From contig NZ_CYRX01000025.1 in NCBI RefSeq assembly GCF_001458315.1, forward strand, positions 1 to 64,000: DNA of 64,000 bases, in the 5' to 3' direction. A program made the translations under genes and the position numbers. Shown piece after piece: positions 37,076 through 45,942 of the stretch; the first letter of the stretch is position 1, and each line of letters begins with the position of its first letter. Below the pieces are notes generated by a model. That model saw only the letters and a program-made list of their open reading frames with translations. It had not been told where the DNA came from and did not search any database. The DNA is from Thalassobacter stenotrophicus (GTDB taxonomy: Bacteria; Pseudomonadota; Alphaproteobacteria; Rhodobacterales; Rhodobacteraceae).

Positions 37076-37375
37076 CTAAATCTGCATTTCACCCACAAGG
37101 GCGGCCCATGAGGCACCGTGCATGTCGCGGTCTTCAATCGCGCCCTGAATAGTGGGGCGAGGCAGGCTGATTTTGATCACATGCAGGTCTGGAATATCGA
37201 AGCGTTTGAACGTTGCGGGATCTTTGTCAAAAACCCGCGCCACAGCCGCCGTGTCCAGCCGGGGCTGCACCACCGTGTAGGCCGCCGCACTGCCGCAGAA
37301 TATATCAATCGTCAGCCAAAACGGCCCTGCATTCTTGGACCGGACCTTTTGGACGAGGGCGCGTAATTCAGCCAT
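37076..37375 (-). CDS. DUF4387 family protein
   Basis: A 99-residue protein beginning MAELRALVQKVRSKNAGPFWLT, which matches the DUF4387 family I know from gene neighbourhoods with AtuA-type proteins. ATG 37375 fits the family start, and an ATG six bases earlier also exists. Both overlap the end of the AtuA-type gene, so translation is coupled. The family is often fused to, or placed next to, AtuA domains and may be a small subunit of the same enzyme. No catalytic motif is evident. It is the last gene of the minus-strand operon, and its stop abuts the IclR stop. Confidence 0.8.
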   Translation of the reverse strand: MAELRALVQKVRSKNAGPFWLTIDIFCGSAAAYTVVQPRLDTAAVARVFDKDPATFKRFDIPDLHVIKISLPRPTIQGAIEDRDMHGASWAALVGEMQI

Positions 37376-38705
37376 GCTCATGCACCTCTAGGCGGAACGC
37401 CTCCATTGGGTCGTTCAATGTCATCGTGTGATGCAGCGTGAACGCATAGGTCGCGCCGCGTTTCATTTCGGGAGGAGAGAAGAGGAAGGCAAACGTGGGC
37501 TGCTCTTCTTCTTGGGTCAGCGGGTGATGCAGCAGATAGGGGTTTAGGATCTTGGCGATTTCTTCGGCGCGGGCCTCGGTTGGGGCGGTCACAATGGCGG
37601 TGACGCCGATCTCATTCGGGGCGCTGGCCTTGGTTTCCAGCGGGCCAAAGCTGGCGTTCTGGCCAATGAGGCGCAGCTCAATGTGAAAATCGGTGGTGCC
37701 GAGCCGGGCCTCAACTTTGGCGCGGGCTTTGGTGGCGATATCATCGGCCCAGACCTGCGCGTTGGCGACATAGCGGGTGTCGCGCAACAGCGCCATGGCC
37801 ACGACCTGATAGCCTGCCACACGCGCGCCCTCTAACTTAACGGTGTAGTCCTCTGACGGGACCCAAGCCGAGCCTTCGACCCGGACACGGCGATCGTCCA
37901 GCGCGGTGTAGGTGGCGTCACGGACATCCAAATAACCGCCCGGTTCATACAGGATAAAGGGGTCAGAATTTTCGTACAGCATATGGGCATAGACCGTGTG
38001 TGGCGTGGCGTGGGCCCCGTCAGCAAGCGGCGTGATGGTGAAGCCCGTCGCGTCAAAATCCACCTGCAGAACGCCGGATTGTGGGTTGGTCGCACACAAC
38101 GCGCCGCATTCGCCGATCTTGGCCCCATGCCATGCCGCGCCCGCGTGGTCGCCCTTTTGCAACGGCAGGGCGGCGATGATGGCCGTGTCCGTCGCCCGGC
38201 CACAGATGACGATATCCGCACCTGTGTTCAGGGCCTGCGTGACCTGCTCGGCCCCGGCGAGGGCCACGATGTTGCTGCACGCGGCGATATCCTCGGCCGT
38301 GACGTCGGGTGCACCGGGCAGGGGGCTTAGGTTGGCCTTGGCGATGGCCTCCGGGTCTTGGCCGGATTTCAGGGTCGCGATCTTGACGGGCGTACCTTGC
38401 TCAGCCGCGATTTCTCGGGTCAGCTCTAGCATCCAGTCGACCGCCGTGTCGGCCCCGCAGGTGCCCGCCGTGCCGATCACCAGCGGCACATCAGCCTTGG
38501 CGCGCGCGGCCATCAGCCCCGCCCATTCCACCTTGGTGGAGGCGCGGGCGTATTTCGACACGCCGCGGCCCAGATACGCAGGTCCGCTGTCGGTGCTGCC
38601 TCCGTCGATGACGATGATGTCGGGGCCATTGGCGATACCCCGCTCTAACGCGGCTTGGTCATAATTCAGCCCAAGGGCACCGGAGGGGATCAGAACGCGT
38701 GTCAT
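37368..38705 (-). CDS. AtuA-family (DUF1446) acyclic terpene utilisation-like protein
   Basis: A 445-residue protein. The N-terminus IPSGALGLNYDQAALERGI, then GPDIIVIDGGSTDSGPAYLG, VIGTAGTCGADTAVDW and ADIVICGRATDTA, are the AtuA/DUF1446 signature stretches. The family is named for terpene catabolism but is widespread next to carboxylate transporters, where its reaction is undefined. Its ATG overlaps the TctA stop (TGATG) and its end overlaps DUF4387. The context points to catabolism of an organic acid taken up by TctABC. Confident on family, not on reaction. Confidence 0.85.
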   Translation of the reverse strand: MTRVLIPSGALGLNYDQAALERGIANGPDIIVIDGGSTDSGPAYLGRGVSKYARASTKVEWAGLMAARAKADVPLVIGTAGTCGADTAVDWMLELTREIAAEQGTPVKIATLKSGQDPEAIAKANLSPLPGAPDVTAEDIAACSNIVALAGAEQVTQALNTGADIVICGRATDTAIIAALPLQKGDHAGAAWHGAKIGECGALCATNPQSGVLQVDFDATGFTITPLADGAHATPHTVYAHMLYENSDPFILYEPGGYLDVRDATYTALDDRRVRVEGSAWVPSEDYTVKLEGARVAGYQVVAMALLRDTRYVANAQVWADDIATKARAKVEARLGTTDFHIELRLIGQNASFGPLETKASAPNEIGVTAIVTAPTEARAEEIAKILNPYLLHHPLTQEEEQPTFAFLFSPPEMKRGATYAFTLHHTMTLNDPMEAFRLEVHEHG

Positions 38706-40210
38706 CAGTCAGTCGGCAGTTGTGGTTTTTTGAGGAACTTGCGCAGGAACATCGGCGCGATGAAGCCAAGGAACGCCGCCACAAACAGCCCGATGGAAAT
38801 CCCGCTCGACAGCAGATAGGTCCAGTCGCCGTCGCTTAGGACCATTGCGTCGCGCAATTGTTTCTCCATCTTGCCGCCCAACAGAATGCCAAGGATGACG
38901 GGTACCGTAGGGATATCCAACTTGCGCAGGACGTAGCCAAGAATGCCAAACAGGACGACCAAAAGTAGATCAAAGTAGCTGCCCGTGAGCGAGTAAATCC
39001 CCACAAAGCTGACCATCGTCACGCCGGGCATCAGGATGGCGGGTGGCAGTTCCAGCAGCTTTACGAACACTTTCACCATTGGCACGTTCATCGCCAGTAG
39101 CACAAAGTTCGCGATCAGCAGCGATGCGATCAGCCCCCAAACCACGTCGGGTCTGTCGGTAAACAGCGTCGGCCCCGGGGTGATGTTGAGGGTGACAAGT
39201 ACCGCGAGCAACACGGCTGTTGTGCCAGATCCGGGCACACCAAGGGTCAGCATCGGCACCAGCGCGCCACCTGCGGCCGCGTTATTGCCGACCTCAGGGG
39301 CGGCAATGCCCTTGGCCACACCGGTCCCGAACTTGCCCTTTTCACCGGCAATGGATTTCTCGGTCACATAGGTCAGGAACGAGCCAAGAGAGGCCCCCGC
39401 GCCGGGCAAAACCCCAGCAATAAAGCCCAAGACGGAAGACCGCAGCATGACCCAGCGTGTGGACCAAATCTCTAGCCACGGGACAGTGACCTTGTCGATC
39501 TTGATGTTGAGCGCGCCCTGTTTGCCGTGCTTTTCGATGAAAAAGAATACCTCGGACACGGCGAACAAGCCGACGATGGCCACAAGGAAATCGATCCCGT
39601 CATAAAGGTGCAAATTGCCCCCCGTCAGCCGCGCCATGCCGGAGTTCGGGTCCAGCCCGATCATCGCAATCATGATCCCCAAGCAGGATGCAAAGGCGGC
39701 CTTGGCTTGGTTGTTCGAGGCAATGCCCCCCAGTGTGCAGAACGCCAACAGGTATAGGGCGAAATATTCTGCCGGGCCGAATTGATACGCAATCCGCGAA
39801 AGTGCGGGTGCCAGCAGCATCAACCCGATGGTTGACAGGAACGCCCCCACAAATGATGCCACGCCAGAGATGACCAAGGCATCACCGGGGCGGCCGTTCT
39901 TGGCCATTGGGTGACCATCCAGACAGGTCATCATTGCGGGCTCATCGCCGGGGATGTTCAGCAGGATCGAACTGATCCGTCCGCCGTACATCGCGCCGTA
40001 GTAAATAGAGGTCAGCAGGACCAACGCGGCGACCGCATCAAGGCCCAGCGAAAACGTGATTGGGATCATGATCGCCACGCCATTTGCAGGGCCAAGGCCC
40101 GGCAGGGCGCCGACGATCGTGCCGATGAAGCAGCCCAAAACGGCCAGCATCAAAGTATAAGGCGACAGCGCGATGCCAAAGCCGAGGGAGAGATTTGCCA
40201 AAAGGTCCAT
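38705..40210 (-). CDS. Tripartite tricarboxylate transporter permease (TctA type)
   Basis: A 501-residue large membrane subunit with about 11-12 hydrophobic segments. The paired conserved loops are GALPGLGPANGVAIMIP (about 34-50) and LPGAGASLGSFLTYVTEK (about 250-270). The GVPGSGTTAVLLAVL segment near 318 is also characteristic. It works with TctB and the periplasmic TctC as a secondary, cation-driven carboxylate importer. It follows tctB-like by 12 bases and is coupled to the AtuA-type gene. Confidence 0.95.
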   Translation of the reverse strand: MDLLANLSLGFGIALSPYTLMLAVLGCFIGTIVGALPGLGPANGVAIMIPITFSLGLDAVAALVLLTSIYYGAMYGGRISSILLNIPGDEPAMMTCLDGHPMAKNGRPGDALVISGVASFVGAFLSTIGLMLLAPALSRIAYQFGPAEYFALYLLAFCTLGGIASNNQAKAAFASCLGIMIAMIGLDPNSGMARLTGGNLHLYDGIDFLVAIVGLFAVSEVFFFIEKHGKQGALNIKIDKVTVPWLEIWSTRWVMLRSSVLGFIAGVLPGAGASLGSFLTYVTEKSIAGEKGKFGTGVAKGIAAPEVGNNAAAGGALVPMLTLGVPGSGTTAVLLAVLVTLNITPGPTLFTDRPDVVWGLIASLLIANFVLLAMNVPMVKVFVKLLELPPAILMPGVTMVSFVGIYSLTGSYFDLLLVVLFGILGYVLRKLDIPTVPVILGILLGGKMEKQLRDAMVLSDGDWTYLLSSGISIGLFVAAFLGFIAPMFLRKFLKKPQLPTD

Positions 40211-40222
40211 GCGCGCGCGCCC

Positions 40223-40663
40223 TTAAAACCAGCCGCGCGGGAAGCCAAACAGGCTCAACCCCAGCACGAAACGAAATAGAACAAAAAGCCCAACCGACAG
40301 GCCCAATCCAGCGAGGATCGCGGGCACAACGCGCGGCGCGATTTGATAGCTCAGGATTGCAGACACGACCGCCGTGGGCAGCAAGAACCCCATGGGCTTG
40401 AGCGCGTAGGCATACCCCACCAACGCAATCGTCGCGACCAACAGCGCCCCGAGGGAGGCAAGGCCGGGCCACTCTGGCTCTGCGTCCGGGCGCCAGACCA
40501 TCATCGCACCGCACAGCGCTGCACAACTGCCCACAATCATCGGAAACGCACGCGTCCCGAGCGGGTCAGAGAAAAACGGGGCGGGGATTTGGGCGGCAGT
40601 TGCGACGTAGCCAAGGGCTCCGAGCACGACCACCGCACCGAATATGCGGTCGCTAGCAAGCAT
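40223..40663 (-). CDS. Tripartite tricarboxylate transporter small subunit (TctB type)
   Basis: A 146-residue membrane protein with four hydrophobic segments (about 8-25, 40-58, 75-92 and 115-140), typical of TctB. The start at ATG 40663 has GGAG upstream; the frame back to 40711 begins in a proline-rich, unsupported stretch. DPLGTRAFPMIVG is the recognisable TctB motif. It lies 81 bases downstream of the TctC gene and 12 bases upstream of the TctA gene. Confidence 0.9.
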   Translation of the reverse strand: MLASDRIFGAVVVLGALGYVATAAQIPAPFFSDPLGTRAFPMIVGSCAALCGAMMVWRPDAEPEWPGLASLGALLVATIALVGYAYALKPMGFLLPTAVVSAILSYQIAPRVVPAILAGLGLSVGLFVLFRFVLGLSLFGFPRGWF

Positions 40664-40744
40664 GGGATATCTCCAGAGTGTCGGAGGAGGGGGGGGGCTG
40701 GGCGCGCACACGAAGGCGCGCCCAGCGTTAGAATAAGCGTGCGC

Positions 40745-41728
40745 CTATTGGATGATGCCGATTTCTTTGGACAGCTTGGTCACATCGGCCATGTTTTGGG
40801 CGATGAAGCTTTCAAAGTCGCCACCGATCACGGTGAACGGGGCAAGGCCATTTGCCTTCATTGCGGCTTGCCACTCGTCGGACTCGCCCACGGCTTGCAG
40901 CTTTGCGACCCAGTCGTTGAACCGCTCGTCCGAGATGTCCTTGGGCACGTACAGACCGCGCCAGTTCACGGCGACGACGTCAAAGCCTTGCTCAACAGCC
41001 GTTGGGATGTCGTCAAAACCTGGCACACGCTCGTTCGACAGCACAGCCAGTGCACGCACTTCGCCGGTGCCAAGGAAGCCTACGATTTCGGACATGTCGC
41101 CGGTCATGCCTTGGGTAAAGCCGCCAACAGTTTGGGTGATTGCGTCTGCGCCACCGTCCACGCCGATGTAGCGGATTTTGGTGACGTCAGCCACGCCGCC
41201 CGCTTGGGCCACTTGCAGCACCTTGAGGTGGTCAAAGCCGCCCGCCGCAGAACCGCCCGCAAAGGCCACCGAACCGGGATCAGCCTTCATAGCTGCGACC
41301 AAATCGCCGAGGTTTTGGAATGGGCTGTCCGCAGAGACAACAATCACGCCGGGGTCAGCCCCGATGGCGCCCAAAAAGCGCACTTGGTCAGGTGTCGCGC
41401 CGCCGTAGGCGTTTTGCGCAAGGCGGGTTGCGGTGGCTTGGCTTGCGGCCACGATCAGGTTCGCATCATCGGTCCGCTCATTGGCAACGGTGCCATAGGC
41501 CAGACCGCCGCCGCCACCGGCCATGTTGGTGATCTGTACGGGTGCATCGACAAGACCGATATCGTACATGATTTTGCCGATCTGACGGCAGGTAAAGTCC
41601 CAGCCGCCGCCGGGGTTGGCGGGTGCAATACATTCAGCGGCGTGTGCGCTGGTTGCGGTGAAAACACCGCCAGCGGACGCGGCTACTACGGCGCTCGTAA
41701 GCACCGCCTTAAAAAGACGTTTGGTCAT
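40745..41728 (-). CDS. Tripartite tricarboxylate transporter receptor (TctC type)
   Basis: A 327-residue periplasmic binding protein of the Bug/TctC family. The start at ATG 41728 has GGAGG upstream and begins a Sec signal peptide cut near SAHA. The fold signature AECIAPANPGGGWDFTCRQIG is at the start of the mature protein, close to the ligand loop, followed by MAGGGGGLAYG and AFAGGSAAGGFDHLKVL. The motifs resemble receptors for citrate-like or other di/tricarboxylates. Ligand not assignable. Confidence 0.93.
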   Translation of the reverse strand: MTKRLFKAVLTSAVVAASAGGVFTATSAHAAECIAPANPGGGWDFTCRQIGKIMYDIGLVDAPVQITNMAGGGGGLAYGTVANERTDDANLIVAASQATATRLAQNAYGGATPDQVRFLGAIGADPGVIVVSADSPFQNLGDLVAAMKADPGSVAFAGGSAAGGFDHLKVLQVAQAGGVADVTKIRYIGVDGGADAITQTVGGFTQGMTGDMSEIVGFLGTGEVRALAVLSNERVPGFDDIPTAVEQGFDVVAVNWRGLYVPKDISDERFNDWVAKLQAVGESDEWQAAMKANGLAPFTVIGGDFESFIAQNMADVTKLSKEIGIIQ

Positions 41729-41829
41729 AGTTTCCTCCCAGATGTTGGCGGGTGGATCCCGCCTTTTGACGTCTGGAAGGTGACTATTGATCTCGCTCGT
41801 TGTCAAGCTGTTAGCGGTAACAAGTCCGC

Positions 41830-42171
41830 CTAGGCTTGCGCTGCGGTCACGATGATTTCGACCTTATATTCAGGGGTTGCCAGCTTGGCTTCGCCGCAAG
41901 CGCGGGCCGGGGTGTGACCTTGGGGGACCCATGCATCCCACACGCCGTTCATTTCCGCAAAATCCGCCATGTCCGCGAGCCAAATAACCACCTGCAGCAT
42001 GTTGGTATTGTCCGACCCGGCCTCAGCCAAAAGGGCGTCCACTTGGGCAAGGCACCCGGCGGTCTGCTCGGCCACGGTCGCGCCTTTGGCGACCTGTCCT
42101 GCCAAGTAAACTGTGCCGTTGTGGGTGACGATCTGGCTCATGCGGGGGCCGGATTGGTGGCGGGTGATCAT
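41830..42171 (-). CDS. RidA-family protein
   Basis: A 113-residue protein of the RidA/YjgF family, which removes reactive enamine or imine intermediates by hydrolysis. [12 protein letters not shown] and [22 protein letters not shown] (with the conserved Arg in PARACGE) are the family motifs. The ATG at 42171 overlaps the stop of the preceding isomerase-like gene as ATGA. Within a catabolic operon it likely protects against or processes an imine made by the pathway. The subfamily is not RidA proper. Confidence 0.9.
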   Translation of the reverse strand: MITRHQSGPRMSQIVTHNGTVYLAGQVAKGATVAEQTAGCLAQVDALLAEAGSDNTNMLQVVIWLADMADFAEMNGVWDAWVPQGHTPARACGEAKLATPEYKVEIIVTAAQA

Positions 42172-42950
42172 GTGCGTTTCTCCTGTTGTAGCCACGCAAG
42201 GGTGGCGTCTGTTGGTCCGTTGGGTTTGTACTCTGCGCCCAGCGGGTGATCCCAGCCAAGGGTCGCGAGGTGGGCGTATATGTGGGGGTAGTGCAGCTCA
42301 CCGTGATCGGGTGCGCCGCGATCCGGCACAGAGGCGATTTGAACGTGACCAATGTGCGGCAGACATGCTGTGAGGCGACGGCTCAGGTCGCCCTCCATGA
42401 TCTGAAGGTGGTAGCAGTCAAACATCAATTTCAGGTTGGGCAGGTTCAACCTTTCAATGATTGTAACGGCTTGACGGGATGTCTTGAGGTAATATCCCGG
42501 CGCATCGTAGCTGTTGAGCGGCTCGATAAGGATGGTCATTCCCATATCCGCAGCCTTGGAGCAGGCGTAGCGCAGGTTATCCGCAAAGGCGGCGTCGGCC
42601 TCGGGGCCTTCGGCAAAACCGGCCATCACGTGGACCGCCCCAGCGCCAATTTCAAATCCATAGGTTAGGGCCTGATCAATGGCTGCGCGGGCTTCATCCT
42701 CGCGGCCGGGCAAAGCCGACAGCCCGTTTTCACCGGGATTGCCGCGCACGGTGTTCAGGCCGAGCATGGTTAGGCCCGTTTCTTTCAGAGCCGCCAACAC
42801 ATCAGAGGGGGGCGTGTCATAGGGCCAGTGGCATTCAACCGCGTCAAACCCCGCGGCTTTGGCTGCGCGGATGGCATCGGGCAGGGGCAGGTCTGCCCAT
42901 AAAAACCCAAGATTGGCCGAAAAACGCTGGTGTTGTGTGTGATTGGTCAT
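42168..42950 (-). CDS. Hydroxypyruvate isomerase family protein (OtnI-like)
   Basis: A 260-residue TIM-barrel protein of the Hyi/OtnI family, whose members isomerise hydroxypyruvate or 2-oxo-tetronate. Recognisable stretches are [43 protein letters not shown] (metal Glu), [14 protein letters not shown] and [22 protein letters not shown] 42950 is chosen because the frame upstream to 43007 lacks family residues. First gene of the seven-gene minus-strand operon, translationally coupled to RidA. Its presence suggests a hydroxylated C3-C4 acid as intermediate. Confidence 0.88.
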   Translation of the reverse strand: MTNHTQHQRFSANLGFLWADLPLPDAIRAAKAAGFDAVECHWPYDTPPSDVLAALKETGLTMLGLNTVRGNPGENGLSALPGREDEARAAIDQALTYGFEIGAGAVHVMAGFAEGPEADAAFADNLRYACSKAADMGMTILIEPLNSYDAPGYYLKTSRQAVTIIERLNLPNLKLMFDCYHLQIMEGDLSRRLTACLPHIGHVQIASVPDRGAPDHGELHYPHIYAHLATLGWDHPLGAEYKPNGPTDATLAWLQQEKRT

Positions 42951-43204
42951 ATGCGTATCCCCCTGAAAAACTGGGTAAAGCTTGCTTGCCCCTGAGGCAA
43001 TCCACAAAGGCGACCTAGCGGGCCAAACCGCGTACCTCTGCCGGTGTTTTCACCGTTGAGAGGTGGACACCAGCGACCGCTGCTATATTCCCAGCGCACC
43101 ACCTAAGTGGCATCCGGTAAGCCATGCAGACGCACGCCATGGTAGATGTTGGCTTCGCCGCGCATTCGGATAAAGTGTAAAACAAAATGGAGGCCCTCGC
43201 GCCC

Positions 43205-43909
43205 ATGGCAGATATCTGGCTCGGCTTATCGCAGGCGTTTTGGCTTGTGATCACCTTTGACGCAGAGTTGATGGAAATCACTCTGCGTTCCTTGATGGTG
43301 AGCCTGAGTGCGCTTGTGATCGCAAGCGCCATTGCGCTGCCGCTTGCGGCCCTATTGGCCGTTCGGCGGTTCCGGTGGCGGCGCTGGGTGATTGCGATCT
43401 TGAACGCGCTTATGGGGCTGCCGCCGGTTGTGGTGGGGCTGATCGTGTATGTGGTCCTCTCGCGCTCCGGCCCGCTGGGCGTGTTGGGCTTGTTGTTCAC
43501 GCCGACAGCGATGGTCATTGCGCAGGTCATCATTATCGTGCCGCTGATTGCCTCTGTCGCCCATCAGGCACTGCGCGATTTATGGAGCGAATATCACGAT
43601 CTGCTGATTTCTATGCACGTGACCCAAGGCCAAAAGGTCGCCACGCTTTTGTGGGATGCGCGCCGCGCGCTGCTCACGGCATCGCTGGCTGGGTTCGGTC
43701 GCGCGATTGGTGAGGTCGGGGCGATCATGATTGTGGGCGGCAATATCGACAACGTTACCCGCGTGCTGACCACGGCCATCGCACTTGAAACCGGCAAGGG
43801 AGAATTCGCGCTGGCTCTTGGCCTTGGCTTTGTGTTGATCGGATTGGCCATTGCGGTGAACCTGTCGATCCACGCGTTGTCGCGCACGGAAGTGGAGGCC
43901 CGCTGGTGA
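43205..43909 (+). CDS. tupB: Tungstate ABC transporter permease
   Basis: A 234-residue inner-membrane permease with six hydrophobic segments. The TupB/WtpB type is indicated by the EITLRSLMVSLSALVIAS start, LPPVVVGLIVYVVLSR and the cytoplasmic EAA-like loop GRAIGEVGAIMIVGGNI. ATG 43205 has GGAGG 11 bases upstream and an ATG at 43187 has none. The following ATP-binding gene overlaps by GTGA. Identification as tungstate rather than molybdate rests mainly on the binding protein. Confidence 0.9.
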   Translation: MADIWLGLSQAFWLVITFDAELMEITLRSLMVSLSALVIASAIALPLAALLAVRRFRWRRWVIAILNALMGLPPVVVGLIVYVVLSRSGPLGVLGLLFTPTAMVIAQVIIIVPLIASVAHQALRDLWSEYHDLLISMHVTQGQKVATLLWDARRALLTASLAGFGRAIGEVGAIMIVGGNIDNVTRVLTTAIALETGKGEFALALGLGFVLIGLAIAVNLSIHALSRTEVEARW

Positions 43910-44619
43910 GCCACCTTCTGCCACTTACGGTCCAAGGGGCCGAAACGACCCACCGCGGTAAGCGGCTTGTGGGGCCGATTGACCTGACGATCGAAGGGGC
44001 CGGGGCCACGGTTATTGTGGGGCCAAACGGTTCGGGCAAAACCACGCTGCTGCGTCTTTTGCACGGGGCGGCACGGCTGACACACGGTGAGATCGCGTGG
44101 AATTGTCCGATGGATGAGGCGCAATTGCATCAGGCTTTCGTGTTTCAGCGGCCCGTGATGCTGCGCCGGACCGTGTTGGAAAACCTGATCTATCCGCTCA
44201 AGGTGCGGGGCACCTCCAAGCGTGAGGCGCGCAAATCTGCGGTGGCTTGGGCGGCCAAGATCGGCCTGTCCGATATGATTGATCGCTCCGCGCTGGTTCT
44301 ATCAGGGGGGGAGCAGCAGAAGCTTGCGCTGGCCCGTGCTTTGATCACCGCGCCTAAGGTTCTGTTTCTGGATGAACCCTGTGCCGCTCTTGATGGTCGC
44401 GCCACCCGCGAGGTCGAGGTGATCTTGCAAGCGGCCAAGCAAAACGGCACCCGGCTGATCCTATCGACCCACGACATGGGGCAGGCCCGCCGCCTTGCCG
44501 ATGAAATGCTGTTCATGCTGGGCGGTAAAATCCATGAATTCGGCCCAGCCGATACGTTTTTTGAGGCGGCGCAAACCGCCTCTGCCCGTGCATTCCTAAA
44601 AGGAGATATCGTCGAATGA
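43906..44619 (+). CDS. tupC: Tungstate ABC transporter ATP-binding protein
   Basis: A 237-residue ABC ATPase that powers the tungstate permease. It has Walker A GPNGSGKTT (about 39-47), signature LSGGEQQKLALARAL, Walker B VLFLDEPCAALD and the switch His in STHDMGQARR. The start is GTG at 43906, overlapping the tupB stop, and its own end overlaps tupA as ATGA. The regulatory C-terminal TOBE domain of molybdate ATPases (ModC) is absent, as in Tup systems. Confidence 0.9.
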   Translation: MSHLLPLTVQGAETTHRGKRLVGPIDLTIEGAGATVIVGPNGSGKTTLLRLLHGAARLTHGEIAWNCPMDEAQLHQAFVFQRPVMLRRTVLENLIYPLKVRGTSKREARKSAVAWAAKIGLSDMIDRSALVLSGGEQQKLALARALITAPKVLFLDEPCAALDGRATREVEVILQAAKQNGTRLILSTHDMGQARRLADEMLFMLGGKIHEFGPADTFFEAAQTASARAFLKGDIVE

Positions 44620-45431
44620 AACGCTTTGTCCTAACCCTTGCGACCCTCGCTATGACCGCAACGGCCAGTGCCGCTGACACCATGAAAATGGCTGTCACGA
44701 CGTCCTTCCATAATTCGGGGTTGTCTGAGATTTTGCTGCCCGCGATTGAACAAGACCTAGGCCTTGAAGTGCAATTGTTGGTGGTTGGCACGGGCCAAGC
44801 GCTGCAATTGGGCCGTTCCGGCGACGTAGACGCGATCCTTGTGCATTCGCGCAGCGCAGAGGAGGCGTTTGTGGCCGAGGGGGCAGGCACCCACCGGCGT
44901 GAAATTATGTACAACGATTTCGTTGTGATCGGCCCTTCGGAGGATCCCGCGGATGTGGCGAGCGCCGAAACCGTGCTGGACGCTTTGCAATCCATCGCCG
45001 CAAGCGAGGCGCGTTTCGTCAGCCGCGGTGATGACAGCGGCACCCACAAAAAGGAACTCAGCCTATGGGCCGCAGCCAGCCAAACGCCCGAAGGTGCTTG
45101 GTACAACGCGGTCGGTGCAGGCATGGGGGCCGCGCTCAACACGGCATCTGGGCTTAACGCCTACATCCTATCGGATCGGGCCAGCTGGCTGAACTTTGGC
45201 AACAAGGGTGACCTTGCGCTGTTGTTCTCAGGTGACCCGGTGCTGTTCAACCAATACGCGTTTTTGCCCGTGAACCCAGAGGTTCATGCACATGTGGCCA
45301 ATGGCTTGGCGCAGAAATTGGAGGGGTGGTTGGTGTCAGATCGCGCAGCCGACCTGATCAATGGCTACCGTCTTGGGGGCGAGCAGTTGTTCGTGTTCAA
45401 CGCCACGCCGGATGCCAGCCCCCAAGGGTAA
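44616..45431 (+). CDS. tupA: Tungstate-binding periplasmic protein
   Basis: A 271-residue periplasmic receptor with a signal peptide ending near ASAADT. TupA motifs are complete: TTSFHNSGLSEILLP (oxyanion loop), VVGTGQALQLGRSGDVDAILVH, the MYNDFVVIGPSEDP strand and SRGDDSGTHKKEL. This set distinguishes tungstate receptors from ModA. It is placed last in tupBCA and followed by the convergent DUF6505 gene. Since both formate dehydrogenases in this window need W or Mo in the pterin, the transporter probably supplies them. Confidence 0.92.
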   Translation: MKRFVLTLATLAMTATASAADTMKMAVTTSFHNSGLSEILLPAIEQDLGLEVQLLVVGTGQALQLGRSGDVDAILVHSRSAEEAFVAEGAGTHRREIMYNDFVVIGPSEDPADVASAETVLDALQSIAASEARFVSRGDDSGTHKKELSLWAAASQTPEGAWYNAVGAGMGAALNTASGLNAYILSDRASWLNFGNKGDLALLFSGDPVLFNQYAFLPVNPEVHAHVANGLAQKLEGWLVSDRAADLINGYRLGGEQLFVFNATPDASPQG

Positions 45432-45444
45432 TGTCCCAACGGAC

Positions 45445-45464
45445 CGCTGGTTATTCGTCCAGCG
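45445..45464. terminator. Hairpin between tupA and DUF6505
   Basis: CGCTGG (45445-45450) and CCAGCG (45459-45464) are inverted around the convergent stop, with a partial GGA/TCC extension. No T run follows, so any termination would be weak. Confidence 0.3.
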
Positions 45465-45942
45465 ATCCGTGAATGGCAAATTGGTCGAGCCCGGCATCGT
45501 TGGGCTCAATCATTCTAAAGCTTTCGCGCACACCAACGTCAGACAGCTCCCGCAGGACCGTGAGCAGGGTGTTGGGGCCGTGCTCTGCGCATAGGTCGGC
45601 CATCTGATCCAGCTCTTCTTGGGCGGTGGGCAGGGCGGCCTCTACGCTGGGTGCGCCGTAGTAGGTGACAAAATGCTCCGCCAACATTTGCGCCAATGAC
45701 GCCATTTCACCGGGCTCTACCTGGGTGACAGCCACAAATGTGACCCGCCCGCCGGTTTCCAAGCCGAACCAACCGTTCGAGAACGCCTGACGGTTTTTGC
45801 CGGACAGATCGCCCTCGGACCAGTTCGAAAACTCAAACCCGCCGGAAATACACCATTCGCCCGTGCGCGCAGGCACGTGAAACACGCGCTGATCGCTTTC
45901 GTCAAAGTGAATGGCGCGGGCCAGTTTTAGGGGAGCGGTCAT
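45451..45942 (-). CDS. DUF6505 family protein
   Basis: A 163-residue protein beginning MTAPLKLARAIHFDESD, acidic, with FHVPARTGEWCISGGFEF and PNTLLTVLRELSDVG. I know this type as DUF6505, a rhodobacterial family found beside formate dehydrogenase accessory genes. No catalytic motif, signal or membrane segment is visible, so it is cytosolic. Its start overlaps the biotin/lipoate-ligase-like stop as ATGA, so it is the coupled last gene of the minus-strand operon. Role unknown, and the family label is from memory. Confidence 0.7.
   Translation of the reverse strand: MTAPLKLARAIHFDESDQRVFHVPARTGEWCISGGFEFSNWSEGDLSGKNRQAFSNGWFGLETGGRVTFVAVTQVEPGEMASLAQMLAEHFVTYYGAPSVEAALPTAQEELDQMADLCAEHGPNTLLTVLRELSDVGVRESFRMIEPNDAGLDQFAIHGSLDE

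Noticed and set aside
43056-43089. Promoter for tupBCA from TTGAGA and TATATT
   Set aside because: The spacing is 22 bases, too long for a sigma-70 promoter, and the alternative TGGACA gives 14.
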